Source: Tenodera sinensis (lineage: Eukaryota; Arthropoda; Insecta; Mantodea; Mantidae). Taken from it: a DNA stretch of 64,000 nt. A model generated the notes under the pieces. It was not told the origin of the DNA, made no database searches, and saw only the letters and a program-made list of their open reading frames with translations. The DNA is taken from the NCBI GenBank assembly GCA_030765045.1, contig CM060972.1:2836501-2900500 (forward strand). The letters are read 5' to 3'. Each line of letters starts with the position of its first letter. The first letter of the stretch is position 1. Shown piece after piece: positions 13,101-25,100 of the stretch. The position numbers and the translations under genes are program-made.

Positions 13101-16100
13101 CACGAGAAATGTACAACATGGAAGCTATTAATATTGCAAGATGTTCCAGAGCTGACGTGTTTCAAGTTGTCTCCAACTTATTTTCAAAGCTATTCAAACA
13201 AGTTACCATAGTTACCAATCTCAGTTTAAAAAATCTGTCGCCAACCTCTGAAAACAAAAACCTATCAATACATTCCATTGCTGGTATTTAAAAATTCATA
13301 ATGAGTTTCTTGATTTTTAAAATAAATATCTTTTCCCAAAGCATTAAATCTATAGGTCCATTTAATTGTTTTAATAATTTAACCTTTGGATTAATTTCAT
13401 GATTAAATGACCAAAAATGATCTGCCACAGCTGATTTATCAATTTGTTTATATTTAATATTTCTAAAATGGTCTTTTATTTTGGTTTCTAAATGGTCGTT
13501 TAGTTTTACCAATACAAACCCTATCACAATCCAAACAGCTAAATTAATAAATGCCAGATTTTTTATAATTTGCAATTTTATCCTTTTTAGAAAAATATAG
13601 TAAATGTTGTGTGTTAAATTTACTTTGAGGGAGCAAATTTATTCAATATTCTTTAAAAAAAATTTGTACATTTTTTATTGGCCTGCGGATGGTAAATAAA
13701 CTTTTTAAAAATACAATTATCTTTTACTTTTTTGAGGGTAGAAACCTTTAACAACCATTTGATGCTTACATTTTTTTACCTTTTAGAAATATGAAATGTA
13801 AACAACTTGATAAATCAGCTGTGGTGGATCATTTTTGGTCATTTAATCATGAAATTAATCCAGAGGTTAAATTATTAAAACAGTTAAATGGACCTATAGA
13901 TTTAATGGTTTGGGAAAAGATATTTCTTTTAAAAAACAAGAAACACGTTATGAATTTTGAAGCACCAGCAATGGATTGTATTGATAGGATTTTGTTTTCA
14001 GAGGTTGGCGACATTTAAATTGATCGTCTGTAACCATGGTAACTTTGTATAGCTTTGAAAATAAGTTGGATACAGCTTGAAACATGTCAGCTGTGGAGAT
14101 CTTGCAATACTACTAAGATAAGTGAAGCTTTTAGTTTCTAATTTGTTCTTATTTTAGATTAAGATAGTTATTGCTATTTTATGCCAACCAAGTTGTGTGC
14201 ATGCAATGTTTGAGAGGTAGAACCAGTGCCATAGCTGGTATTTGAACCTCCCATGGCTGCTCTAACTTCCTGAAATGACCCAAGGGGACTCACATTTCAG
14301 ACAAGTAGCCCAAGGGCAACTTATAATCGTAAAACTTTAATTAAATCTGGGACAATTGTAAGTTGCCTTTGGGAACTTATCTGAAATGTGAGATTCCCTA
14401 GTAATCTACAGGGAAAATACAAGTTGGTTGGGGAATTTAATGTCATACTGGCAAGTTGCCATGATAGCTCAGTGGTTACAGCAGCCATGCGTGAAGTGGA
14501 AGATCCATGGTTCAAATCCTGGCTATGGCATTGAATTTTTCAGTCCTGATTCTATCAACGTTTAAGATGTTTAAAACTAAACCCCAGCGTATCAGCCCAT
14601 GAAGGGCCAAGGCTTGCCGCCCAGCCGCTGCGTCCCCCACCTCTGACCATTACAGGTGTCATTGGTGGGGTGCAGTACTGGAGGGTGAGACGTGGCTAGC
14701 GCACCAAGCCCAGCTGATCAGTTATACAGCCTTCTTGGCCTGGGGTCACTACTTCTCCATCAAGTCGCTCCTCAATTGGTCCCCCTGGGACCTAACGAGG
14801 CTGAGTGCATCCCATACCAGACCTCCCAGTGGGGAAAAAATCCCTGTGCTGGTACCGGGGATCAAACCTGGGTCCTCTGCACCAGAGGCGGGTGCGCCTC
14901 CAACTGCGCTACAGAGGTGGTAGTTTTAAGATAAGTCTTAAGTATAACAAAATAACTAATATAGAGGATGTGTAAATAAAAAGGCAAATGAACTAAGAAT
15001 ATTGTAGGTTGGATGAGTTGTAAACATTTTGATGATGCTTGAAAGTTGCCCATGACGACAACTAGCAGTAACAAACTGTGGTGTAGGAGTCACTAGAGGA
15101 ATATTAACACTCGTTGCAGAAATTGACTCTCCTCACAGTTTGTGAACTACACTTAAGTAGCATTGTAAGCCAAGGTTTGCAGAATTGCTGTTTACCGAGC
15201 TGGTTGTGCATATTGTGTTACAGGAGGAGGCAGTTGTGAGTCGTCAGATGATGATGTCTCCTCGTAGTTCACTGGCGTTAATTCATCGTGATCATAATGG
15301 AATCTCTGCTCCAGTAGAAGAAGACACGAGAGTGAAGCAACTCTCCAAACAGATCAACAGGTACCTACCTATGTCTCAGGTCACATTCACATTTATAGTT
15401 CTCCTAAAACTCTTATTCCTCTCTATAATGCTGCTATGGTTTTGTGTTTGATTCCTGTATGTTTATTGTATTGCTTGCAGTTTGAAGAAGAAACTGAAAC
15501 GGTATGAAGAGGACTTTGAGCATGAATTTGGATTCCGTCCTTCTCATGCAGACAAAATGGGCAATAAAGAAGTGAAGAAGATTTGTGCAGATCTCAGCAA
15601 ACTACGCAAGGAGTTGAAACGTAAGTGAAAGCTTTTTATAAACAAATGCATATTGAGCATAATTGAACTAACACTTATGTTGAAGGACAAAGCTCGCTTA
15701 TAACCAAAACTAGATTTTTGGTTTTGAATAACAGTTCTTATTTTGTGTAAATTTCCTGAATCTCCCTCATTTTAATAAAAATGTCCTAATTTCTAGATAG
15801 TAAAGTGAATTATACTAAATGACTTATTAAAAATGTGACATGTTTTGAGGAGGGAAACAAATGAGTGCTTAAAACGTGTCCCATTTTAATAAGTGATACA
15901 GCGTCAATAAATTTGATTCAAATTATTATTTACTTATGCCAACAAACTTACTGTTGGTGCTTTCAAACCCAGGAGCCGTGTGTGGACAATATTTGAGAGG
16001 TACAATTGCAACTGAAAAATTCAGCACCCGCCTGGTCCAGCTGTGACATTGAATTTTTCAGTTCCAATCCTACCTCTCAATAATTTGATTCACTTTAATA

Positions 16101-19100
16101 TATAGAAATTAATCACTGTGAGCAAAATCTTCCAACAAAGTAGTTGGACCTAATTTGTTCCATTCTTAGTATCTTCAAATATATTCTTTTATTAATAAAT
16201 TGAAATGTCACTTGACTGCTTGGGTGTTTATACAGAGTATGTTTCAAACGGTGTCCCCTTCATTAATTTACTGAGATTCCCATCAAAAGAAGGAAGAGCA
16301 GAATTATTACAGTGGGAGTCAGCTGTGAAAACTGAGTAACTTTTATATTATTAAAGAACTATGGGACAAACATTAAGTACAAAGTTTTTAAATATTACTA
16401 TATACTCAAAAGTTTAAAATCTCATGTTATATAATAATATTAAAAAATTCCTCCACCGTTCCAACCAAGGGCTGTGTAGTATTTCCAGGGAAGGTTTCAC
16501 ATTCTTTTATATAACAGGGGATTAGAAATGGTCAGAGCTGAACAAAATTACAAGTATTAAAATGTTTCATAAAGAACAAGACAATTGTTTAAATGATTAG
16601 CATTTCAAATGCTACCCATGCAGCGTTGGATAGCTGGATAATACTGTATATTTGTTAAATACGAGGTGATCCCAAAAGTAAGGTCCCCAATTTTTTAAAA
16701 AATATAAAGAAACTTTTATTTGCAACAAATGGTACATAGTTTTGAAGCTTAAACATTTTTCTATTTTTCCACATAATTGCCATTTCGATTGATGCAGTTT
16801 TGTAAATACAGTGGCAGTTAGTTTTCATATGGCAATGTCATACCAGGCCATCGCCATGCTATTGAAGTGTTTGACCTCATCTTTCACTTTGTCATCACTG
16901 AAGTGTGTTCAAGCTTGGGAAACAAGTGGTAGTCACCGGGTGCTGGGTGGAATGTCCCATCGAAACTGGTGCAGAAGATCCATGGTTTGAGGGGCAGTGT
17001 GGCAGAAGCTCAACATTCCTGAATTGGCCGTCAACCAACAATATCCCCTTTCGATCCCGAAACAAAGTTGCCATGACTTTTACCAACAGACTGTGTGTGT
17101 TCTTTTGAATTTTTGCGGCTTGGGTGAATTGGTATGCTGCACTCATGTGATGGTTGTGAAGTGGAGAGCCCTGGTTTCATCGCCTGTGACCATTGAATCC
17201 AAAAGGCTGTCCCTTTCATCTGCAAAGCGTTGAAGAAATTGATGGGAAGTTTCAGCGTGTTGCCTTTTGTGGTCTTGTGTCAGCATTGTTGGGATGCATC
17301 TTGTGCACACCTTTCGAAATTTCAACTCTGCAATCGAAGTCCAGTGAATGGTGCATTGAGAAATGTCTGCAACAACAATGCAGAGGTCTTTGAGAATGAC
17401 TCTCCAATTGTGAAGCATGATTTGTTCAACCTTGCGATTTTCTCGTCGGGAATTGACAGTCTGACCCTTCTTTCCTCGTCATGCAAACTCTCTACACCAC
17501 TTGTGGACATTTTTGACATCCATAAAAGACTCTCCATACATTTCCATCCATTTACATCAAATTTCGATTGGTTTAACCCCTTCTCCACTAAAAAACCGAA
17601 CAACTGCGCGACATTCGCACCTGGCGGTAGTGGCTAACAGGATATCCATTACAACTGGCTGCCAAGCCAAGACTGAGGGCTCTGGTGGATGTGCAGTATG
17701 ACCAACATCCACACAAACAAATTCCCTGCGACTCCAGCGCTTTGGAGACCTTACTTTTGTGATTACCCTCATAATTGGAAACTTTCTTCCTTTGGATATT
17801 TTGTCTTCATTGTGTAATGTAAAGCTATTGCCATTGACCCATATAGTTAGTTTTTGTAATGTTAACTTTAGAGATTCATTTTGTGTTAATGCATTATTGA
17901 TTGAGTTTTGTTTTGTTTCTAGAACTTAAGGAAGACCCTCTTGCTCCAGTATTGCCACGCTCAGAATCTGTTGTAACTGAGAAATCAAGTGCTCGACACA
18001 GAGAAAAAAAATCAGCAAATCTGGAAGAAAAATTGCAAGAAGTAGAAAAAGTATGTGTATGTTTTTGTACTCACTAATACTTTAATTTTAATATTAATTT
18101 ATACTTTTCTATTACACTAGTTACATCGAGCTTCTTTATGTGAAACTAAATATAGAGGCCCCCTATTGATAAATGATTAATTGTATATTATTGTAAGTAT
18201 TACTTGTGTTGCATTGTGTGCACCAGTTGGCAGCACAAGTTCAGCAGAACCTTTTTTTGCCAAGAAAACAAGTTTTGCACCCTATACAAATTTTAGCATC
18301 GGCATGCAATATTACAAATTGTGGTCCGCGAGCAGTAGGTGCTTTAAGACCAGTGGATAACCCGGCCAAAAGCGCTTCTTTAGGAGTTTTTATAGTCCTA
18401 TCCTTCCAAACTTTTGATACAGTGTGCCCTTCATTTACCCAACTTTCATCAAGGTACACAATTTTCCTTCCCTCTTTGCTGAATTGTTTTATTTTCTGTA
18501 AATACGAATGTCGCCACATAATATCATTTGTCTCAATCATAAAAGACTTATTTCCTCTCTTTTCAAAATGAAATCCCATTTCCTCCCTAAGCTATAAAAG
18601 GTTGAATATTTAAAATTTGGCAAGTCCTCATCCTCATTGACTTTTCTCAACACGATTAGAATTGTAGGGGGAATACTTTTAAATAGAAATTAATGAAATT
18701 TGTGCCATGTTTGCGTTCAAAATCATATTTTATCTTCCTGCTGGTTTTGTATGTATGCCTCTGTGTAGTGATGGGACCCTCTTTACATTCTTTCCTTAAT
18801 ATAAAAAGTGTAGGCCTACTCACACCAGTCGCCTTATGAAGCTCACTAACAACAAACGAGTCACTGTGTCCGGGGTTCTTTTTCTTTCAATAATCATACA
18901 CTCTAAGAATTATTTTTCGCTTGCCACTTATAGTAATTTTGCCCTTTTTTTCTGTGATCCATTCCACACTGATCACTTAACTGCATTGCACATGATTACC
19001 AGAGAACTTGTAAAACTCGCTCACACCTCAGATTCTCAAAACCTATAGAAAACCTGCGCTGAAGTACAATGCCTTATTGGCCCTTCAAGCTGTCATACCA

Positions 19101-22100
19101 CATCTGGTTTTCATCATCTCCAACACAAGAGACCGGGTTTTGTCCGTGGTGTGCTTTGTGCGCCGCAAACATTTCCCTTCCAATGGTGATTCATGGATAC
19201 TTTGGTACTGGAGACGTTCTATGTGTGTAGAAAAAATAATTTCGTTATTTCCTTGACAACCTTGCTGCTGGAAGTTTTCACGTGGACTTATTGAGCCAGA
19301 ATTAGCCAGTGACGACATTTTCCACTGTATAAATGAAGAATCTTACTTTATTTTTTTAAAAAAATATGTTGAGACACATTAATATAATCTAAACACCAAC
19401 GTGACCTATAAAAGAAAGTGATAATCCAGATTTTTTTTCATTGCTATTATTTCAGTTTAAAACCATGTTTTGACATTTGGAGCGAGAAAGATCTTAAAAA
19501 ATCTGCTTTCAACAAAATTTTAGGCTTTATTATTTTAAAAAAGATATAATTATACAAAAGGTTTATCGTGCATACCATAGTAATCTTTGACACATTTCAC
19601 ACTGAACTGCATGGTCATACTTTATCTTAGTCACATTTGAGAAAAGGCAAATTTGGCAACGGCGCAGTTGATTCTTCCATAAGAATAGCATGGTCCATAA
19701 GAGCCCGTTGTGCCTTTATGACATGAAAATTCCTATAGAACTTGGACTCCTGCAGCAAACCACCGTCAAATGTCATTTGATCAATTTTTAGTGCTTTGAA
19801 ATTCATTTGATTTTACTGACATTTTGTTAAACCAGTTATTCAATATTTGTATCTTAAAAAGGACAAAATTGCAACTTTTAAATATAATAAACCTGTTACT
19901 ATTTTTCAAAAAAGTAATATGTATATTTTTGCCTCTGGTGCAGAGGACCCAGGTTTGATCTCCGGTACCAGCATGGGGTTTTTCCACGCTGGGAGGTCTG
20001 GCACGGGGTGCACTCAATCTCGTTAGGTCCAGGGGGGGGGGGCAATTGAAGAGCTTCTTGATGGAGAAGTAGCTGCTCCAGGTCGCAAAGGCTGCATAAC
20101 TGGCTGGGAGGGTTTGGGGTGCTGACCACGTCCCACCCTCCAGTACTGCACCCCACCAGCAACGTCTGTAGTGGTAGAGGTGGGGGATGAAGTGGCAGGG
20201 TGGCAAGCCAGGGGCCTTCCTGCGCTGTAGCGCTAGGATTTTTTTATTTTAATATGCATATTAGGAATGGATATGAAAGGAAACAGAGTTTGCAACTCAC
20301 TGTCAAAGTAAATTGGTAGTTAAAACATTAACGTTGGCAATATAATAGAAGTGATCTGTATACTATGTAAGACATGTTCAAGTTTGTTCTCATGCATAAG
20401 TACGAACCATATGTAAACAGCTATGTCGCTTTGTTCATAATCAGCCGTTCTTATTCTTTGGGATTACAGACCATACCTAATTGTTAGACTTGTAGGTACA
20501 CTTATCGTTATTAAGGGAACTAAGGCCCTAGCTCCTCGTTCATATATTCCTCTACCGAGTAGTAGGCCTTGTCAGTTAACACTTTTTAGTGTTTTGCTAA
20601 AATATTTTGTGTCTTTAGTTGCTCTGATATTGCTGGGCAATTTATTGTATACTTCTATTCCAGCATATAGTGGGCTTTTCTCATTGCACAGTTCGTTTAG
20701 TTTACAGAACCTATCAAACAATGTTATCAAAGCTGCTGTGTTTACACCTAAGTTGCGTTATTTGTGGCATCTTGTAAGCTGATAGCTTCTTTGTATGTGA
20801 TGTACTGTTGATTTTCTCTTGCAGCATCTGGAAGAAAAGCGAACCCTTGCAGGTCGACCGGAAAATTTGGAAGAATTATCAAAGGAGCAAATTCTGGATG
20901 AAAAGATAGCTGTTCAGAAAGCCCTCTTGTATCTAGAGGGTTTATTTGGACGACCAGTGACGAAAGGAGAACGTGAACTTATGCACCCACTCTATGACAG
21001 ATACAGGGCACTAAAACGTCTGGTTATTCGTTCTGGATCGGTGAGTGTTCCATCTTACATCATTTAAGTTAATTAGTTAGAAATTCAGGCTAGAGTTACT
21101 TAAGTTAAATTTTGCATTTGGTTCAAAGGGAGAGGGAAGATATCACAATAACCAAAAACAGTAACTAGAAGAGAATGTGAATGTTAAATTACTGTAATGT
21201 CAGGGCTAGGCTGTTTTGTGCTGCATGCCGAGCAGATGTTCAGGGTCAGCCTGTCTTGTGCTGCATGCCGAGCAGATGTTCAGAGTCAGCCAGTCTTGTG
21301 CTGCATACGGAGCAGATGTTCAGGGTCAGCTTGTCTTGTGCTACATGCCGAGCAGATGTTCAGGGTCAGCCTGTCTTGTGCTACATGCTGAGCAGATGTT
21401 CAGGGTCAGACTGTCTTGTGCTGCATGCTGAGCAGATGTTCAGGGTCAGACTGTCTTGTGCTGCATGCTGAGCAGATGTTCAGGGTCAGCCTGTCTTGTG
21501 GTGCATGCTGAGCAGATGTTCAGGGTCAGCCTGTTTTGTGGTGCATGCCAAGCAGATGTTCAGGGTCAGCCTGTCTCGTGCTGCATGCCGAGCAGATGTT
21601 CAGGGTCAGCCTGTCTCGTGGTACATGCCGAGCAGATGTTCAGGGTCAGCCTGTCTCGTGGTACATGCTGAGCAGATGTTCAGGGTCAGGCTGTCTTGTG
21701 GTGCATGCTGAGCAGATGTTCAGGGTCAGCCTGTCTTGTGCTGCATACGGAGCAGATGTTCAGGGTCAGCCTGTCTTGTGCTGCATACGGAGCAGATGTT
21801 CAGGGTCAGCCTGTCTTGTGCTGCATGCCGAGCAGATGTTCAGGGTCAGCCTGTCTTGTGCTGCATACGGAGCAGATGTTCAGGGTCAGCCTGTCTTGTG
21901 CTGCATACGGAGCAGATGTTCAGGGTCAGCCTGTCTTGTGCTGCATACGGAGCAGATGATCAGGGTCAGCCTGTCTTGTGCTGCATGCCGAGCAGATGTT
22001 CAGGGTCAGCCTGTCTTGTGCTGCATGCCGAGCAGATGTTCAGGGTCAGCCTGTCTTGTGCTGCATGCCGAGCAGATGTTCAGGGTCAGGCTGTCTTGTG

Positions 22101-25100
22101 GTGCATGCTGAGCAGATGTTCAGGGTCAGGCTGTCTTGTGGTGCATGCTGAGCAGATGTTCAGGGTCAGCCTGTCTTGTGCTGCATACGGAGCAGATGTT
22201 CAGGGTCAGCCTGTCTTGTGCTGCATACGGAGCAGATGTTCAGGGTCAGCCTGTCTTGTGCTGCATACGGAGCAGATGTTCAGGGTCAGCCTGTCTTGTG
22301 CTGCATGCCGAGCAGATGTTCAGGGTCAGGCTGTCTTGTGCTGCATGCCGAGCAGATGTTCAGGGTCAGGCTGTCTTGTGGTGCATGCTGAGCAGATGTT
22401 CAGGGTCCGGCTGTCTTGTGGTGCATTCTGAGCAGATGTTCAGGGTCAGCCTGTCTTGTGCTGCATACGGAGCAGATGTTCAGGGTCAGCCTGTCTTGTG
22501 CTGCATACGGAGCAGATGTTCAGGGTCAGCCTGTCTTGTGCTGCATGCCGAGCAGATGTTCAGGGTCAGCCTGTCTTGTGCTGCATGCCGAGCAGATGTT
22601 AAGGGTCAGGCTGTCTTGTGCTGCATGCCGAGCAGATGTTCAGGGTCAGGCTGTCTTGTGGTGCATGCCGAGCAGATGTTCAGGGTCCGGCTGTCTTGTG
22701 GTGCATTCTGAGCAGATGTTCAGGGTCAGCCTGTCTTGTGCTGCATACGGAGCAGATGTTCAGGGTCAGCCTGTCTTGTGCTACATGCCGAACAGATGTT
22801 CAGGGTCAGCGTGTCTTGTGCTACATGCCGAGCAGATGTTCAGGGTCAGGCTGTCTTGACTGTAGACTGTTCACAACGACAAGAAAACCGTGTATTTGTG
22901 GGAAAATTTTAGAGGACAAAGTGATAGAATCATTAAAAATTTTTGTCATTCATACCTACAAGAAATAGAAACAAATGCCAAAGATAAAAAATGGATTACA
23001 CTACTTTCCAATCCAGATATAATCCCCCAGAGACCAAGGAAAACAGCGGTTGCAGCCTTCCGACTATTGACAAATCATGACTGCTTGGCAAGTCATCTCT
23101 ACAGAATAGGTATCTCAGCCTCACCAATATGTGTCCTGTGTAACGATCCAGCAGAAATGAACGAAGACCACTTGAAGGCCTGTGAAGCATTAAGATCAGA
23201 AGAAACTACAGTTCAAAAGTATTGGAAAGCACGAATGCTAATGGCTTCATTGCCAGATGCAAGGCACTAGAAAACAACAACAACAACAAAGTGATAGAAA
23301 AGTAACTGAACTGATTTTTGTTATTCTGTTACAATACATATATTGTAATGTTGGTGTTCACACACAGGAAGCATTTTTGCGTCCTGAAATGGGAAAGAGT
23401 ACTTGGTCAAGTTTTGCTTTCTCCAAAGGGCGCACGAAATAAGAAGGCGCATGAGTATCTCCAATCACTAATCAGCTACGGTGCGTTGCTGGAACATATC
23501 ACTATGCGAAAGAAAGAGAGGGGAGATATGCACATGAGACAGTAGCAAAGGCGGTGAAGGATTGTAAGGTGCCAAATAAAATCAGTCATAACAATTTCTC
23601 TCTCCTTAAAACAAGATGACAGCTATGTAATCCTATAATATGCTTCAAATATAAATTCCTCGTTTAAATAGCCAATTTTCATTTGCAATCTATAACAATT
23701 GAGTCAAGGTAGTTTACATACTTCATGATGGAAGCTGGGCCTAAATGATTAATTTTTTTATTATATCCAATTTTCTAGGAATGTTTTCGTGTAAATATTT
23801 TTCTTATCAGAGTGACAATAAAAGAGTTGCGTGGGATTTAAATAAATTTAAGTGGAGGGCGTGGTTGTGCATTTGAGCCATTTCTGAAATTTCTCATTTT
23901 TCTAAGAGTGTTATGCAAAATTTCTGCACATATGTTAATCAGTTTTAAAATTATGTATTCTAAGTAAAAATGTACATTATTTATTAGCAAATGCCTAAGC
24001 ACAATTTCTGGCCGGTTTTTACAATTATTTTTCCAGTGTGACTTTCTCGGTTGTGTATTTTACACATAAAGTAAAAGTGAAACTATGGAAATAGTTTCCC
24101 CAATATGTGCCAAGTAACTTTCTATACAGTTATTAATGTAAGGCAAGAGTATTACAACAACATGCTCATCAAAGTTTCGTATATGTACATTTTTTTACAA
24201 AGTTAAACCCACAGTTGAACTAATTTACTTTTTCAAAACCCAATTGTGTTAAAACTATTTCTTAGAAAACCTATTTTACAGCTCAATAAGGAAAATAAAC
24301 ATGTAGTATTGTTTAAAAATTGTGAACATTCCATCGTGAGAACTTTTTGTATAAAATAACTTACATTTGTGGTTTAAAACACGTATTCCAGGAATGGCTT
24401 AACTAATATTCCTCTTGTACCTAGAAGGAAATAAACAATAAGACAATTTGTACAAACGTTTATTTCAACAAACACGGAGAAGATATAGGAATAAGAGTTT
24501 GTAAGAATGATTAGTACAAGAGTAGAAAAAGTCATGTGAGTGCAACACATCAGATTTTTGATGTTGTCTTTCCTGGGCATGGCATATTAGTTTAATATTG
24601 TGCATATTTGATACTCTAGAGTGGAAATTATTGAAGGCTGCTGTGATGTGAAAAGACTGCTAGTTGCAAGTTGGGAAAACATAACAGCAAGAAATTGTAG
24701 CATATGTGCATCCTGACCTCGGATCTTGACTCTCTCGGATTCATTAAGTGTTGGTTCTTTGAGTGAAAGTGTCATCTCTAAATTGAAATATGAGCCGAAG
24801 CTTTCCTCTTGGACTTCCATTTAGGTGAATAAATTAGAGCAGCATGCATATCTCCCTTGTTCAGGATACCGAAAGGCAAGGGGGGGGGGGGGGGTTTGTA
24901 GGGCCAGTATATGTACTTCCTGTCGTGACTAGTGTGCACCTGGGAGTTTGTTTATATCTATTGCCTCTAAAACTACAAAGAACAGCAAAAACTGCTACAA
25001 TTGATAAAAAAACAAAACAGCTTTAATAATAACGTATGACTGGGTTACAAAATAACCATTTGATAAAAGTTAAACTTGAATTACACGTGATAAAACTTCT

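Larger units (their letters stand above)
15621..17922. other. fam13: FAM13 intron 7
   Basis: A 2.3-kb intron containing a SINE-A foldback fragment and a mariner element. The stretches 15621-15919 and 16096-16659 are AT-rich with no recognised feature. Confidence 0.5.
18051..20824. other. fam13: FAM13 intron 8
   Basis: A 2.8-kb intron containing a DDE transposase relic (18240-19320) and a SINE-B copy (19931-20245). The stretches 19321-19930 and 20250-20824 have no recognised element. Confidence 0.5.

Noticed and set aside
12968..13291. 107-codon open frame
   Set aside because: It overlaps FAM13 exon 5 in the wrong register and continues into the intron and a Penelope-like fragment.
14463..14530. 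Functional tRNA gene
   Set aside because: The tRNA-like sequence is embedded in a repeated SINE family and its cloverleaf is imperfect.
20594..20782. Hydrophobic 62-codon frame just before FAM13 exon 9
   Set aside because: No start context, no homology recognised, and it lies in intronic AT-rich DNA; the acceptor at 20821-20824 defines the exon start.
21197..22859. Long Cys-rich open frames (up to 231 codons) on the plus strand
   Set aside because: They arise because the 40-bp unit has no stop in any forward frame. They lie in a FAM13 intron, most start with GTG, and all three registers are equally open.
23318..23545. Open frame after the LINE fragment
   Set aside because: No recognisable domain and no phase-compatible splice borders with FAM13 exons 9 and 10, which already join in phase 0.
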